Shown here: positions 1 to 6,347 of the stretch, piece after piece
Layout of the letters: each line of letters starts with the position of its first letter
Numbering within the stretch: the stretch's first letter is position 1
Origin: Streptosporangiaceae bacterium
GTDB lineage: Bacteria > Actinomycetota > Actinomycetes > Streptosporangiales > Streptosporangiaceae
Direction: 5' to 3'
Assembly: GCA_030038715.1 (NCBI GenBank)
Contig: JASHSO010000503.1
Span: 1 to 6,810 of the forward strand
DNA: 6,810 nucleotides
Position numbers and translations under genes: made by a program
The notes under the pieces: generated by a model
The model's input: only the letters and a program-made list of their open reading frames with translations
Database searches by the model: none
What the model was told of the DNA's origin: nothing

Positions 1-31
1 GCAATGCTGCTTGCGACGGAACGCGCAGCGC

Positions 32-36
32 GGAGG
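32..36 (+). promoter_or_regulatory. Ribosome binding site of the first usp gene
   Basis: GGAGG lies 8 bases before ATG 45. It decides between that ATG and the GTG at 36, which would start inside this site. Confidence 0.7.
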
Positions 37-44
37 TGGCGGTC

Positions 45-587
45 ATGACGTCAGGAACCGCCGAGGTAGTGAATGAGTGGGCCAGCATGCCGACCAGCCG
101 GGTGATCGTCGGCATCGACGACACCGAGCCCGGCCTGGCGGCCCTAGCCGCGGCGACCATGCTGGCCAGATGCCAGGGCGCGCAGCTGATCGCGCTACGC
201 GCCTGGGCGCTCGGGCTGCCTCGGCACGGTGGGCGGCGGATGCGCCACCTATCGCATCCGCACGTGATTCTGAGCTTCTCCGGCGCCGAGCAGTGCCAGG
301 CCGCGCGGGCGCTGGTGCGCACCGCCTTCCGCAGCGCCGTGGGTGCAATGCCGGACGACGTCACGGTGACCATCGAGACACCGCAGGGTGACCCGGGGGC
401 CACCCTGCTCGCCATGGCGGGTGCTGGCGACGTGATCGTGGTAGGAACCCAGCGCGGGCACCGGATGCAGCGACTGGTCCACGGCTCGGTCAGCAGGTAC
501 TGCGCCCGGCACGCTCGGTGCCCAGTCGTGGTCGTCCCGGCCGGAAAGAGAAGACTGACCTCTTCCGGCCAGCCGAACGTGATCTGA
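45..587 (+). CDS. Universal stress protein (UspA family), complete
   Basis: This is a single-domain universal stress protein of 180 residues. The family has a Rossmann-like alpha/beta fold, often binds ATP and acts in the cytoplasm under stress or growth arrest. The first strand reads VIVGIDDTEPG (residues 20-30), with the usual acidic residue after strand 1. The C-terminal part reads VIVVGTQRGHRMQRLVHGSV (130-149), followed by the final strand PVVVVP (160-165). The family nucleotide motif G-x2-G-x9-G-S/T appears here as G134-x2-R137-x9-G147-S148, so the second glycine is arginine, with a glycine just after it. I chose ATG at 45 because GGAGG at 32-36 lies 8 bases upstream; a GTG at 36 overlaps that Shine-Dalgarno sequence and is unlikely. 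The gene runs convergently into the DUF4031 gene. Its promoter lies outside the window. The family call is secure; ligand binding is not shown. Confidence 0.93.
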   Translation: MTSGTAEVVNEWASMPTSRVIVGIDDTEPGLAALAAATMLARCQGAQLIALRAWALGLPRHGGRRMRHLSHPHVILSFSGAEQCQAARALVRTAFRSAVGAMPDDVTVTIETPQGDPGATLLAMAGAGDVIVVGTQRGHRMQRLVHGSVSRYCARHARCPVVVVPAGKRRLTSSGQPNVI

Positions 588-632
588 GGCGCTGCCGGGC
601 CGGGCGGCAGCGGTGTTCCGGCACAATTAGGC

Positions 633-657
633 GAGCAGGCAGCCGGGCTGCCTGCTA
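633..657. terminator. Hairpin between convergent usp and DUF4031 genes
   Basis: AGCAGGCAG (634-642) and CTGCCTGCT (648-656) pair perfectly. An extra C643-G647 pair gives a 10-bp stem with a 3-base loop. The hairpin sits in the gap after the usp stop and covers the stop codon of the opposing gene (655-657), so it could end transcription from both sides. There is no strong T-run on the + side, and only the weak CTAATTG stretch on the - side. The perfect symmetry is seen directly; the terminator role is inferred from position. Confidence 0.6.
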
Positions 658-933
658 TCCCGTCCGCTTCTTGCTGGCGATCGCCTGTGCTCCGAGCGCC
701 ACGGCCTGATCGCGCTCGCCTTCGGTCACGTCATAATGCCCGGTCGCCGACGCCAGCTGTGGCCCATCGGGCGTGCCAGGCTGATACATGATGCGCGTGA
801 GGCCGAGCCTTTCAGCGAAGGCATGCAGCTCAGCCTCGGTGTCAGCGGTCAGGCCAAACCAGGGGTCGGGAGTAGGCGACCTGCCAAACAAGCCGTGACC
901 CTGACCCGGCAGCTTGAACACGTACACCGTCAT
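655..933 (-). CDS. DUF4031-family small protein, function unknown
   Basis: This is a 92-residue soluble protein without a signal peptide or membrane segment. It matches the DUF4031 pattern as I know it: an N-terminal MTVYV strand, then LTADTEAELHAFAERLGLTR (28-47), then HYDVTEGERDQAVALGA (66-82). The family is small, mostly bacterial and of unknown function. Two things differ from typical members. About twenty residues rich in Gly and Pro (7-24) follow the first strand, and the usual W-C-H-L before the ADT motif reads WFGL (25-28), so the Cys and His are missing. The start is ATG at 933, with GAGGG (938-942) 4 bases upstream. It lies downstream of acuC on the same strand after a 139-base gap, so co-transcription is possible but not evident. 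The family call is good; no function can be offered. Confidence 0.8.
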   Translation of the reverse strand: MTVYVFKLPGQGHGLFGRSPTPDPWFGLTADTEAELHAFAERLGLTRIMYQPGTPDGPQLASATGHYDVTEGERDQAVALGAQAIASKKRTG

Positions 934-1072
934 ATTGCCCTCACTCGCCGACCCGCGCCGGACCAGCTCGCCGTCTGCCTTAGCCTTGCCGTTCCGCTAG
1001 CCGATGTCCAGGTCCGTGGACGCTATCCCGCATGCACAGCCGCAGCCAACCACCCTCCGGGCGAAACGCGGG
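934..1072. other. Intergenic gap between acuC and the DUF4031 gene
   Basis: This is 139 bases without a credible gene. It holds the DUF4031 ribosome binding site (938-942) and a short inverted repeat, GTCCA (1006-1010) with TGGAC (1017-1021), around a 6-base loop. No clear -35/-10 pair and no U-rich terminator after acuC is visible, so read-through from acuC is possible. Confidence 0.5.
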
Positions 1073-2278
1073 CTAAGGGAATAGGCCGTGCAGCGGGAAA
1101 ACGGCGTTCCGCGTCGCCATGATCGCCTGATCGACTGGCTCTGCGGGGTCGTACCCGGCGTCGAAATCCGGGAACGCGCCGCTGGCGCCTTCGGTCATGA
1201 CTTCCGGCGCAGCCTCCGTGACCGAGGCATCCACGTAGTCGCGCCAGGCCGCCGGGGTTGGCGCGGCTGGATCGATCGGGTGACCGCAGGCCTCGGCCAG
1301 CAGGTGCGTCCACGTCCTGGGCACCACCTGGACGAGCTGATAGCCGCCGCCGCCAGTCAGCAGCCAGCGACCGCCGGCGGTTTCGTGCGCGAGCGTGTGA
1401 ATTGCGGCGTGGGCGGCGCGCTGCGCGTCGATAGTGACCTCCAAGTTGGCCAGTGGATCGCTCCAGTGCGTGTCGCAGCCGTGCTGGCTGACCAGGATCT
1501 GGGGGCGGAATTGGCGCAGCATCGGCGGGACTACGGCGTGCAGGGCGCGCAGCCAGCCGCCGTCCCTGGTGCCAGCCGGGAGCGCGACGTTGACCGCGCT
1601 GCCCGGTGCTCCGGCGCCACCGGTCTCGTCGGCCCGGCCGGTACCAGGGAACAGGGTCGCCGGGTGCTCATGCAGGCTGATCGTCAGTACTCTCGGGTCG
1701 TCCCAGAACGCGGCCTGCACGCCGTCGCCGTGATGCACGTCGATGTCCACGTAAGCGACCCGCTCGGCGCCCTGGTTCAGCAGCCAGGCGATTGCGATCG
1801 CCGGGTCGTTGTAGATGCAGAACCCGCTGGCGTGACCCCGCATCGCGTGATGCAGCCCGCCGGCGATACTGGCGCCGTGCTGTGCCGACCCCGACCAGAC
1901 CGCGCGAGCTGCGGCCACCGTGGCCCCTGCCACTAGCGACGACGCGTCGTGCATTCCGGCGAACACGGGGTCGTCCTCGGTGCCGAGGCCGTGGCCGAGC
2001 AGGGACCGGAAGTCGCCGTCCTCCATCGCGCGCGCCCCGGCCGCCAGCTCGCCCGCAGCCTTGACCGCGGCGATGTAGCCCGGATCGTGCACGAACTGCA
2101 ACTCGGCGTCGGAAGCTGGCTGGGCCGGGGTCACGCTGACCCCGGCCTGGTCGAGCAGCCCGAATGCCCGCGCTAGCTCGATCGTGAGCTTGACCCTGAT
2201 CGGGGCGAGCGGATGCCCCGGGCCGAAGTCATACCCAGTCAGCCGCTCGTCCCAGGACAGGTGCAGCGTGCACGTCAC
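1073..2278 (-). CDS. acuC: AcuC-type class I histone deacetylase family protein (lysine deacetylase)
   Basis: This is a zinc-dependent deacetylase of the arginase/HDAC fold, 401 residues from GTG 2278. In Bacillus, AcuC removes acetyl groups from acetyl-CoA synthetase and so restores its activity. All catalytic elements are present: GGLHHAM with the His pair (143-144), GFCIYND (152-158), VDIDVHHGDGV with zinc ligands D180 and H182, SQHGCDTHWSDPL with third zinc ligand D274, and GGGGYQL with transition-state Tyr313. The length fits AcuC, which is about 390 residues. I chose GTG 2278 because GGAGGG (2288-2293) lies 9 bases upstream; an ATG at 2296 would put that site inside the gene. The stop of the adh gene is 46 bases upstream on the same strand, which suggests one transcript. 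The substrate is inferred. Other HDAC-like amidohydrolases (acetylpolyamine or acetoin-related) are possible, but the N-terminal YDFGPGHPLAP is typical of AcuC. Confidence 0.9.
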   Translation of the reverse strand: MTCTLHLSWDERLTGYDFGPGHPLAPIRVKLTIELARAFGLLDQAGVSVTPAQPASDAELQFVHDPGYIAAVKAAGELAAGARAMEDGDFRSLLGHGLGTEDDPVFAGMHDASSLVAGATVAAARAVWSGSAQHGASIAGGLHHAMRGHASGFCIYNDPAIAIAWLLNQGAERVAYVDIDVHHGDGVQAAFWDDPRVLTISLHEHPATLFPGTGRADETGGAGAPGSAVNVALPAGTRDGGWLRALHAVVPPMLRQFRPQILVSQHGCDTHWSDPLANLEVTIDAQRAAHAAIHTLAHETAGGRWLLTGGGGYQLVQVVPRTWTHLLAEACGHPIDPAAPTPAAWRDYVDASVTEAAPEVMTEGASGAFPDFDAGYDPAEPVDQAIMATRNAVFPLHGLFP

Positions 2279-2287
2279 GATGCCCTT

Positions 2288-2293
2288 CCCTCC
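2288..2293 (-). promoter_or_regulatory. Ribosome binding site deciding the acuC start
   Basis: GGAGGG on the - strand lies 9 bases before GTG 2278. It falls inside the longer reading from ATG 2296 and so argues for the shorter protein. Confidence 0.7.
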
Positions 2294-2324
2294 CATGTCG
2301 TGCAGCTAGCCTGCCACATTCGCC

Positions 2325-3365
2325 TCAGCGTGCCAGCACGACCTTGATGGCCCCTGTGTCGGCTGGATGGGCGAAGGTCTCGTAGGCATCCTCCATCTCT
2401 GACAGCTTGAAGTGGTGCGTGGCGAAGCGCGCAGCGTCGATCTTGTGGGCGGCGACGAGCCGCAGCAGAGTCGGCGTGGAGTAGGTGTCCACTAGGCCCG
2501 TCGTCACCGTGATGTTGCGGATCCACAGCGACTCCAGATGCAGGGTGGCCGGCTTGCCGTGCACGCCGATGTTGGCGACCCGGCCGCCGGGGCGGACCAG
2601 TCTCGTGCACAGTTCGAAGCTGTCGGGAACGCCGACCGCTTCGATCGCCACGTCCGCGCCCTGTCCGCCGGTGACGTCCTGAATGAAGGCTGCCGCATCG
2701 TCGCGCCCGCTGTTGACGGTGCGGTCGGCGCCGAATTTCTCGGCGGCCTTCAGCCTCGCGTCGGCCAGGTCGATCGCGATGACATGACCGGGCGTGTACA
2801 GCGAGGCTGCGGTGATAGCTGCCAGGCCGATAGGGCCGACGCCGACGACCGCGACCGTGTCACCAGGCCCCACCCGGCCGTTGAGTACGCCTACCTCGTA
2901 GGCGGTGGGCAGAATGTCCGCGAGCATCAGGATCTCCTCGTCGGTGCACCCAGCCGGGAAGCTGTAGGTCGAGGTGTCGGCGAACGGCACGCGGACGTAC
3001 TCGGCCTGGGTGCCGTCGATCAAGTGACCGAGTATCCAGCCGCCTCCGCCCGTGCACTGGCCAGGGTGACCGTCACGGCAGAACTGGCACCGGCCGCACG
3101 CGGAGATGCACGACACCAGCACTCGGTCGCCCGGCGTGACAGTCTTGACGCCGGCTCCGACATCCACCACCGTGCCGATTGCCTCGTGACCGAGTATCCG
3201 GCCGCCGGCGACCTCGGGCGTGTCGCCCTTCAGGATGTGCAGGTCCGTTCCGCAGATCGTCACGGTATCGACGCGCACGATGGCGTCGGTGTCGTCGACG
3301 ACGACAGGGTCCGGTACGTCTTCCCAGGCCTTCGCACCCGGACCGTGGTAGACGAGCGCCTTCAT
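2325..3365 (-). CDS. Zinc-dependent medium-chain alcohol dehydrogenase
   Basis: This is a 346-residue cytoplasmic medium-chain dehydrogenase/reductase that oxidises an alcohol, or reduces an aldehyde, with a nicotinamide cofactor. Catalytic zinc ligands are C38 (ICGTDLHI), H60-E61 (ILGHEAIG) and probably D150. Structural zinc cysteines are C90, C93, C96 and C104. The Rossmann motif VGVGPIG is at 174-180, and acidic D199 (AIDLADARL) ends the second strand, which favours NAD over NADP. ATG 3365 is chosen because AAGGAGG (3370-3376) precedes it and MKALVYHGPG is the usual family start; ATG 3398 would add an untypical extension. It is first in a probable adh-acuC transcript and is divergent from the acetyltransferase gene, with a DosR-like box about 67 bases upstream. 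Close actinobacterial relatives are found near universal stress protein genes. The exact substrate is unknown. Confidence 0.93.
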   Translation of the reverse strand: MKALVYHGPGAKAWEDVPDPVVVDDTDAIVRVDTVTICGTDLHILKGDTPEVAGGRILGHEAIGTVVDVGAGVKTVTPGDRVLVSCISACGRCQFCRDGHPGQCTGGGGWILGHLIDGTQAEYVRVPFADTSTYSFPAGCTDEEILMLADILPTAYEVGVLNGRVGPGDTVAVVGVGPIGLAAITAASLYTPGHVIAIDLADARLKAAEKFGADRTVNSGRDDAAAFIQDVTGGQGADVAIEAVGVPDSFELCTRLVRPGGRVANIGVHGKPATLHLESLWIRNITVTTGLVDTYSTPTLLRLVAAHKIDAARFATHHFKLSEMEDAYETFAHPADTGAIKVVLAR

Positions 3366-3369
3366 GGCT

Positions 3370-3376
3370 CCTCCTT
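3370..3376 (-). promoter_or_regulatory. Ribosome binding site of the adh gene
   Basis: AAGGAGG on the - strand lies 4 bases before ATG 3365. It is a near-perfect Shine-Dalgarno sequence and supports that start over ATG 3398. Confidence 0.75.
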
Positions 3377-3431
3377 CGCGGTAGATCTTTGACTCCATTG
3401 CGACGCTTCCCCGTCGGTGGGCAGGCTTCCA

Positions 3432-3445
3432 GGGCCGAAGGTCCC
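3432..3445 (-). promoter_or_regulatory. DosR/DevR-like box 1 (upstream of adh)
   Basis: The + strand reads GGGCCGAAGGTCCC; the - strand reads GGGACCTTCGGCCC, followed by T. It matches 11 of 14 positions of the mycobacterial DosR core palindrome GGGACTWWAGTCCC and also fits the form GGGACTTTNGGCCCT. The box lies 66 bases upstream of the adh start. It shares 13 identical bases (GGCCGAAGGTCCC) with the box before the second usp gene. Recognition is by eye; binding is not shown. Confidence 0.55.
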
Positions 3446-3485
3446 GGCCCAGGTCAGCAGTGCGGTCCGGCCCTAAACTGCTGCT

Positions 3486-3500
3486 ACCGGCCGCGCCGGT
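3486..3500. repeat. Perfect 6-bp inverted repeat in the adh-pat control region
   Basis: ACCGGC (3486-3491) and GCCGGT (3495-3500) flank a 3-base spacer. The repeat sits between the two DosR-like boxes. It could be an operator or a minor hairpin. In GC-rich DNA such short palindromes also arise by chance. Confidence 0.35.
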
Positions 3501-3522
3501 CGCCGCCCCAGGCGCGCCAAAC

Positions 3523-3536
3523 GCGGCGAAGGTCCC
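3523..3536. promoter_or_regulatory. DosR/DevR-like box 2 (upstream of the acetyltransferase gene)
   Basis: GCGGCGAAGGTCCC matches 10 of 14 positions of GGGACTWWAGTCCC and contains the same 10-base core CGAAGGTCCC as the other two boxes. One half-site, GTCCC, is intact; the other is degenerate. It lies 83 bases before the leader ORF start and 120 before the acetyltransferase GTG. It could serve either divergent gene. Confidence 0.45.
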
Positions 3537-3603
3537 GACACGGGTGGCCCGTTGGGCCGGTGCCCGCGGGTCGGTCGGCCAGTCATCCTGGGTGTAGCAC
3601 CTG

Positions 3604-3610
3604 AGGGAGG
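3604..3610 (+). promoter_or_regulatory. Strong ribosome binding site of the leader ORF
   Basis: AGGGAGG lies 9 bases before ATG 3620, which is out of frame with the large downstream gene. It is 46 bases from GTG 3657, too far to serve that start directly. Confidence 0.65.
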
Positions 3611-3619
3611 TAGTCGATC

Positions 3620-3664
3620 ATGCGACAGAACGGGCCCTGGCGCTCGCTGCACGGCGGTGAGTGA
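3620..3664 (+). CDS. 14-codon leader ORF overlapping the acetyltransferase start
   Basis: ATG 3620 opens MRQNGPWRSLHGGE and stops at TGA 3662-3664. It has the best ribosome binding site in the region, AGGGAGG (3604-3610), 9 bases upstream. Its stop overlaps the GTG (3657) of the following gene by 8 bases in a different frame, and that GTG has no clear Shine-Dalgarno sequence of its own. This arrangement fits translational coupling by termination and re-initiation. The peptide itself resembles nothing I know. The alternative is a one-base frameshift, natural or from sequencing, that separates the true start from the large gene. Confidence 0.5.
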   Translation: MRQNGPWRSLHGGE

Positions 3665-6335
3665 GTTGGCAGACTCGCCGCTACCCGCGAGGTTTGCGCT
3701 GCTGTCCGATGGCAGCACCGTTGAGATTAAGCAGGCCGGGCCGCAGGACGCCGACGATGTCCGACAGATGCACGAGCAGATGTCGCCGGACAACGCCTAC
3801 TTCCGCTTCTTCAGCCTGAGCCCGCGCGCACCGCAGCGCGAGGCGGACCGGCTTTGTCGCCCGCCTGGGCCGGATCACGCGGCGCTGCTGGCGCGCCTTG
3901 ACGGTCGGCTTGTCGGCGCGGCTAGCTACGAGCTGTCCGGCCGGACCGGGATCGCGGAGGTCGCGTTCGCCGTGTCCGACGAGATGCACGGGCGCGGCAT
4001 AGCCACGCTGCTGCTCGAGCATCTGGTCTCGCTAGCGCGCCAGCATCGGCTCACGGCCTTCACCGCCGAAACGTTGCCGGAGAACCTGCCTATGCTGCGG
4101 GTCTTCGCCGACGCCGGGCTGCCGGTCGAGCGGCATTTCAGGGACGGCGTGGTCGAGCTCACCATGCCGCTGCCCGGTCACGAGGGCCAGCAACTTGACA
4201 GCTACCTGGACGCGGTGGCCGGCCGGGCGAGCCTGGCGGACGTGGCGAGCCTGCGCCACCTACTGCAGCCGGCTTCCGTCGCCGTGATAGGCGCCGGGCG
4301 ACGCCGCGGCTCGGTAGGCAGGGAGGTGCTGCACAACATCGTGACCGGTGGGTTCTCCGGCGCGGTATACGCGGTGAATCCCCGCGGCCATGCCATGGAG
4401 GGGCTCAGCTGCCTGGCGTCGGCCGCCGACCTCCCGGAGGGACTGGACGTCGCCGTCGTCACAGTGCCGCCGGCGGAGGTGCCCGGCGTGGCGGCGCAGT
4501 GTGGCCAGCGCGGCGTGCACGCGCTGATCGTGATCACCTCCGGGCTCGGCAGCAGCGGCGCCGACCTGCTGGCAATCTGCCGCCGGTACGGGATGCGGCT
4601 GGCCGGGCCGAACTGCTTCGGCGTGGCTGTGACTTCGCAGCAGCTGAATGCGACGTTTACCGCCACGCCGCCCGCGGCCGGCGCCGCCGGGCTAGTCGTT
4701 CAGTCCGGTGGTGTGGGCGTCGCTTTGCTCGAGCACCTGGGTAGGCTCGGCATCGGGATTTCCTCGTTCGCCTCGGTCGGCGACAAATACGACGTGTCAA
4801 GCAACGACCTGCTCACCTGGTGGGAACAGGACGGGCAGACCAAGCTGGCCGTCCTCTACGTCGAGTCGTTCGGCAACCCGCGCGGGTTTGCGCGGACCGC
4901 ACGTCGGGTTGCCAGGAAGCTGCCGATACTGACCGTGATCGGCGGTCGGTCCGCCGCCGGCCAGCGGGCCGCCGCGTCCCACACGGCCGCGAGCGCGACC
5001 CCGCTCGTTACCCAGGAGGCGCTGTTTGGCCAGGCGGGCATCATCGCGACACACAGCCTTGGTGAGCTGATCGAGACCGCAGCGCTGCTGTCCTGCCAGC
5101 AACTGCCGGCCGGCCGCCGCGTCGCGATCGTCTCCAACGCCGGCGGAGCCGGAGTGCTGGCAGCCGACGCCTGCACTGACTGCGGCCTGAGCGTCGCGGT
5201 ACTGGAATCGGGCACGCAGCGTAGGCTCGCCAGGCTGCTTCCGCCCGGAGCTACGGTGTCCGGGCCGGTCGACACCACTGCCACGGCCACGGTTGCGGTG
5301 TTCCGGTCGTGCCTGGAGGAGGTGGCCGGCGACGCGGGCGTCGACGTGGTCATGGCTATCGAGGTTCCGACGGCGATCGCAGACCTCGCCGCCGCCATCT
5401 CCACGGCGCAAGTGGCCAAGCCCCTGGTAGCCGCGCTGTTGGAGCGGCCGGAGTCGGTAAGCATGCTCAACGTCGGTGGCGAACCCGGCCGCGGCGTTCC
5501 CGCCTATGGCTATCCGGAGGGCGCAGCCCGCGCTCTCGCACACGCGGCCGCCTACCGGGAGTGGCGGGATGGCCAGCTCGGCCAGGTTCCTGCCCTTGAC
5601 GACGTGGACTCTGCCGGTGCGCGCGCGCTGGTGTCGGCATTCCTCGCCGACAGCCCGGAGGGGGGCTGGCTGGCCGCCGCCGACGCAGCGGAACTGGTGC
5701 GGTGCTACCGGATCCCGCTGGTGCCGACGCGCCAGGCGACCAGCCAGACCGCGGCTCTGTCGGCCGCAGCCGACCTCGGCGGCCATGTCGTGCTCAAGGC
5801 GGACGTGGCTGGCCTGGTGCACAAGACCGATGCTGGGGCGGTCAAGCTCGACCTGCGGACGAGCGGCGAGATTGCCGACGCCTACCGGCAACTAGCCGCC
5901 GCGTTCGGCAGCGACCTGCGCCGGGTGCTGGTGCAGCCCATGCTGGCCGGCGGGGTCGAGACGCTAGTTGGTGTCGTGCAAGAGCCGGTGTTCGGGCCCC
6001 TGGTGGTGTTCGGTCTGGGCGGCGTGGCAACCGATGTGCTCGGCGACCGTACGGCCAGGCTCGCGCCGCTGACCGACATTGATGCCGACCAGCTCATCCG
6101 CGGCGTGCGGGCGGCACCGCTGCTGTTCGGGCACCGAGGCTCGCCGGCGGTGGACGTCAAGGCTCTGGCTGGCGTGCTGCTGCGGGTCTCCCGGCTGGCC
6201 GACGACCTGCCCGAGGTCGCCGAGCTCGACCTGAACCCGGTGATCGCCAGGCCGGACGCCGTCCATGCGGTAGACGTCCGGGTCAGGGTAGCCCCGGCCG
6301 CTGCACGGGACCCGTTCTTGCGGCAGCTCCGGTGA
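3657..6335 (+). CDS. Pat-like protein acetyltransferase: N-terminal GNAT fused to NDP-forming acyl-CoA synthetase
   Basis: This 892-residue protein combines domains seen in Pat lysine acetyltransferases, which acetylate and switch off acyl-CoA synthetases. The GNAT domain spans about 18-172, with the acetyl-CoA loop HGRGIATLL (111-119) and E101 in IAEVAFAV as candidate catalytic base. The CoA-binding domain spans about 199-335 (SVAVIGAGRRRGSVG, 207-221). The succinyl-CoA-ligase-like part spans about 343-640, with AASHTAAS (439-446); H442 sits where ADP-forming synthetases carry the phosphohistidine. The ATP-grasp domain spans about 675-880, with LVHKTDAGAV (720-729) and H722. GNAT-first order is that of Streptomyces lividans Pat; Salmonella Pat has GNAT last. 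GTG 3657 is chosen because upstream residues are unlike the family. It has no own ribosome binding site and overlaps the leader ORF. The protein may be an acetyltransferase, an acyl-CoA synthetase, or both; kinship is firm, activity inferred. Confidence 0.9.
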   Translation: MSELADSPLPARFALLSDGSTVEIKQAGPQDADDVRQMHEQMSPDNAYFRFFSLSPRAPQREADRLCRPPGPDHAALLARLDGRLVGAASYELSGRTGIAEVAFAVSDEMHGRGIATLLLEHLVSLARQHRLTAFTAETLPENLPMLRVFADAGLPVERHFRDGVVELTMPLPGHEGQQLDSYLDAVAGRASLADVASLRHLLQPASVAVIGAGRRRGSVGREVLHNIVTGGFSGAVYAVNPRGHAMEGLSCLASAADLPEGLDVAVVTVPPAEVPGVAAQCGQRGVHALIVITSGLGSSGADLLAICRRYGMRLAGPNCFGVAVTSQQLNATFTATPPAAGAAGLVVQSGGVGVALLEHLGRLGIGISSFASVGDKYDVSSNDLLTWWEQDGQTKLAVLYVESFGNPRGFARTARRVARKLPILTVIGGRSAAGQRAAASHTAASATPLVTQEALFGQAGIIATHSLGELIETAALLSCQQLPAGRRVAIVSNAGGAGVLAADACTDCGLSVAVLESGTQRRLARLLPPGATVSGPVDTTATATVAVFRSCLEEVAGDAGVDVVMAIEVPTAIADLAAAISTAQVAKPLVAALLERPESVSMLNVGGEPGRGVPAYGYPEGAARALAHAAAYREWRDGQLGQVPALDDVDSAGARALVSAFLADSPEGGWLAAADAAELVRCYRIPLVPTRQATSQTAALSAAADLGGHVVLKADVAGLVHKTDAGAVKLDLRTSGEIADAYRQLAAAFGSDLRRVLVQPMLAGGVETLVGVVQEPVFGPLVVFGLGGVATDVLGDRTARLAPLTDIDADQLIRGVRAAPLLFGHRGSPAVDVKALAGVLLRVSRLADDLPEVAELDLNPVIARPDAVHAVDVRVRVAPAAARDPFLRQLR

Positions 6336-6347
6336 TGACCGGCAGGC

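Noticed and set aside
1001..1021. Possible fourth DosR-like site between acuC and the DUF4031 gene (GCCGATGTCCA)
   Set aside because: It is one base too short between the half-sites and lacks the intact GTCCC, so it is too weak to call.
1088..1936. A 282-codon open frame on the + strand antisense to acuC, and a 284-codon one (2538-3392) antisense to adh
   Set aside because: Both lie opposite genes with intact catalytic motifs. Neither has a domain pattern or a good ribosome binding site.
3024..3206. Two 21-base direct repeats in adh (3024-3044 and 3186-3206, 20 of 21 identical)
   Set aside because: Both encode GG-x-ILGH, two separate conserved segments of this dehydrogenase family. The likeness probably follows from similar residues and codon bias and not from a recent duplication.
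3468..3474. CGGCCCT half-site between boxes 1 and 2
   Set aside because: Only one half matches the motif. A 7-base GC-rich match is expected by chance here.
3552..3656. Longer N-terminus for the acetyltransferase from ATG 3552
   Set aside because: The extra 35 residues are Arg/Gly-rich, unlike the family, and would run over the ribosome binding site and leader ORF. Similarity to the GNAT family begins only after GTG 3657.
4797..5891. A 364-codon open frame on the - strand inside the acetyltransferase gene
   Set aside because: It is antisense to a clear multi-domain protein. Its composition is dominated by Arg, Gly, Ala and Val, as expected from the shadow frame of GC-rich DNA, and it shows no recognisable domain.
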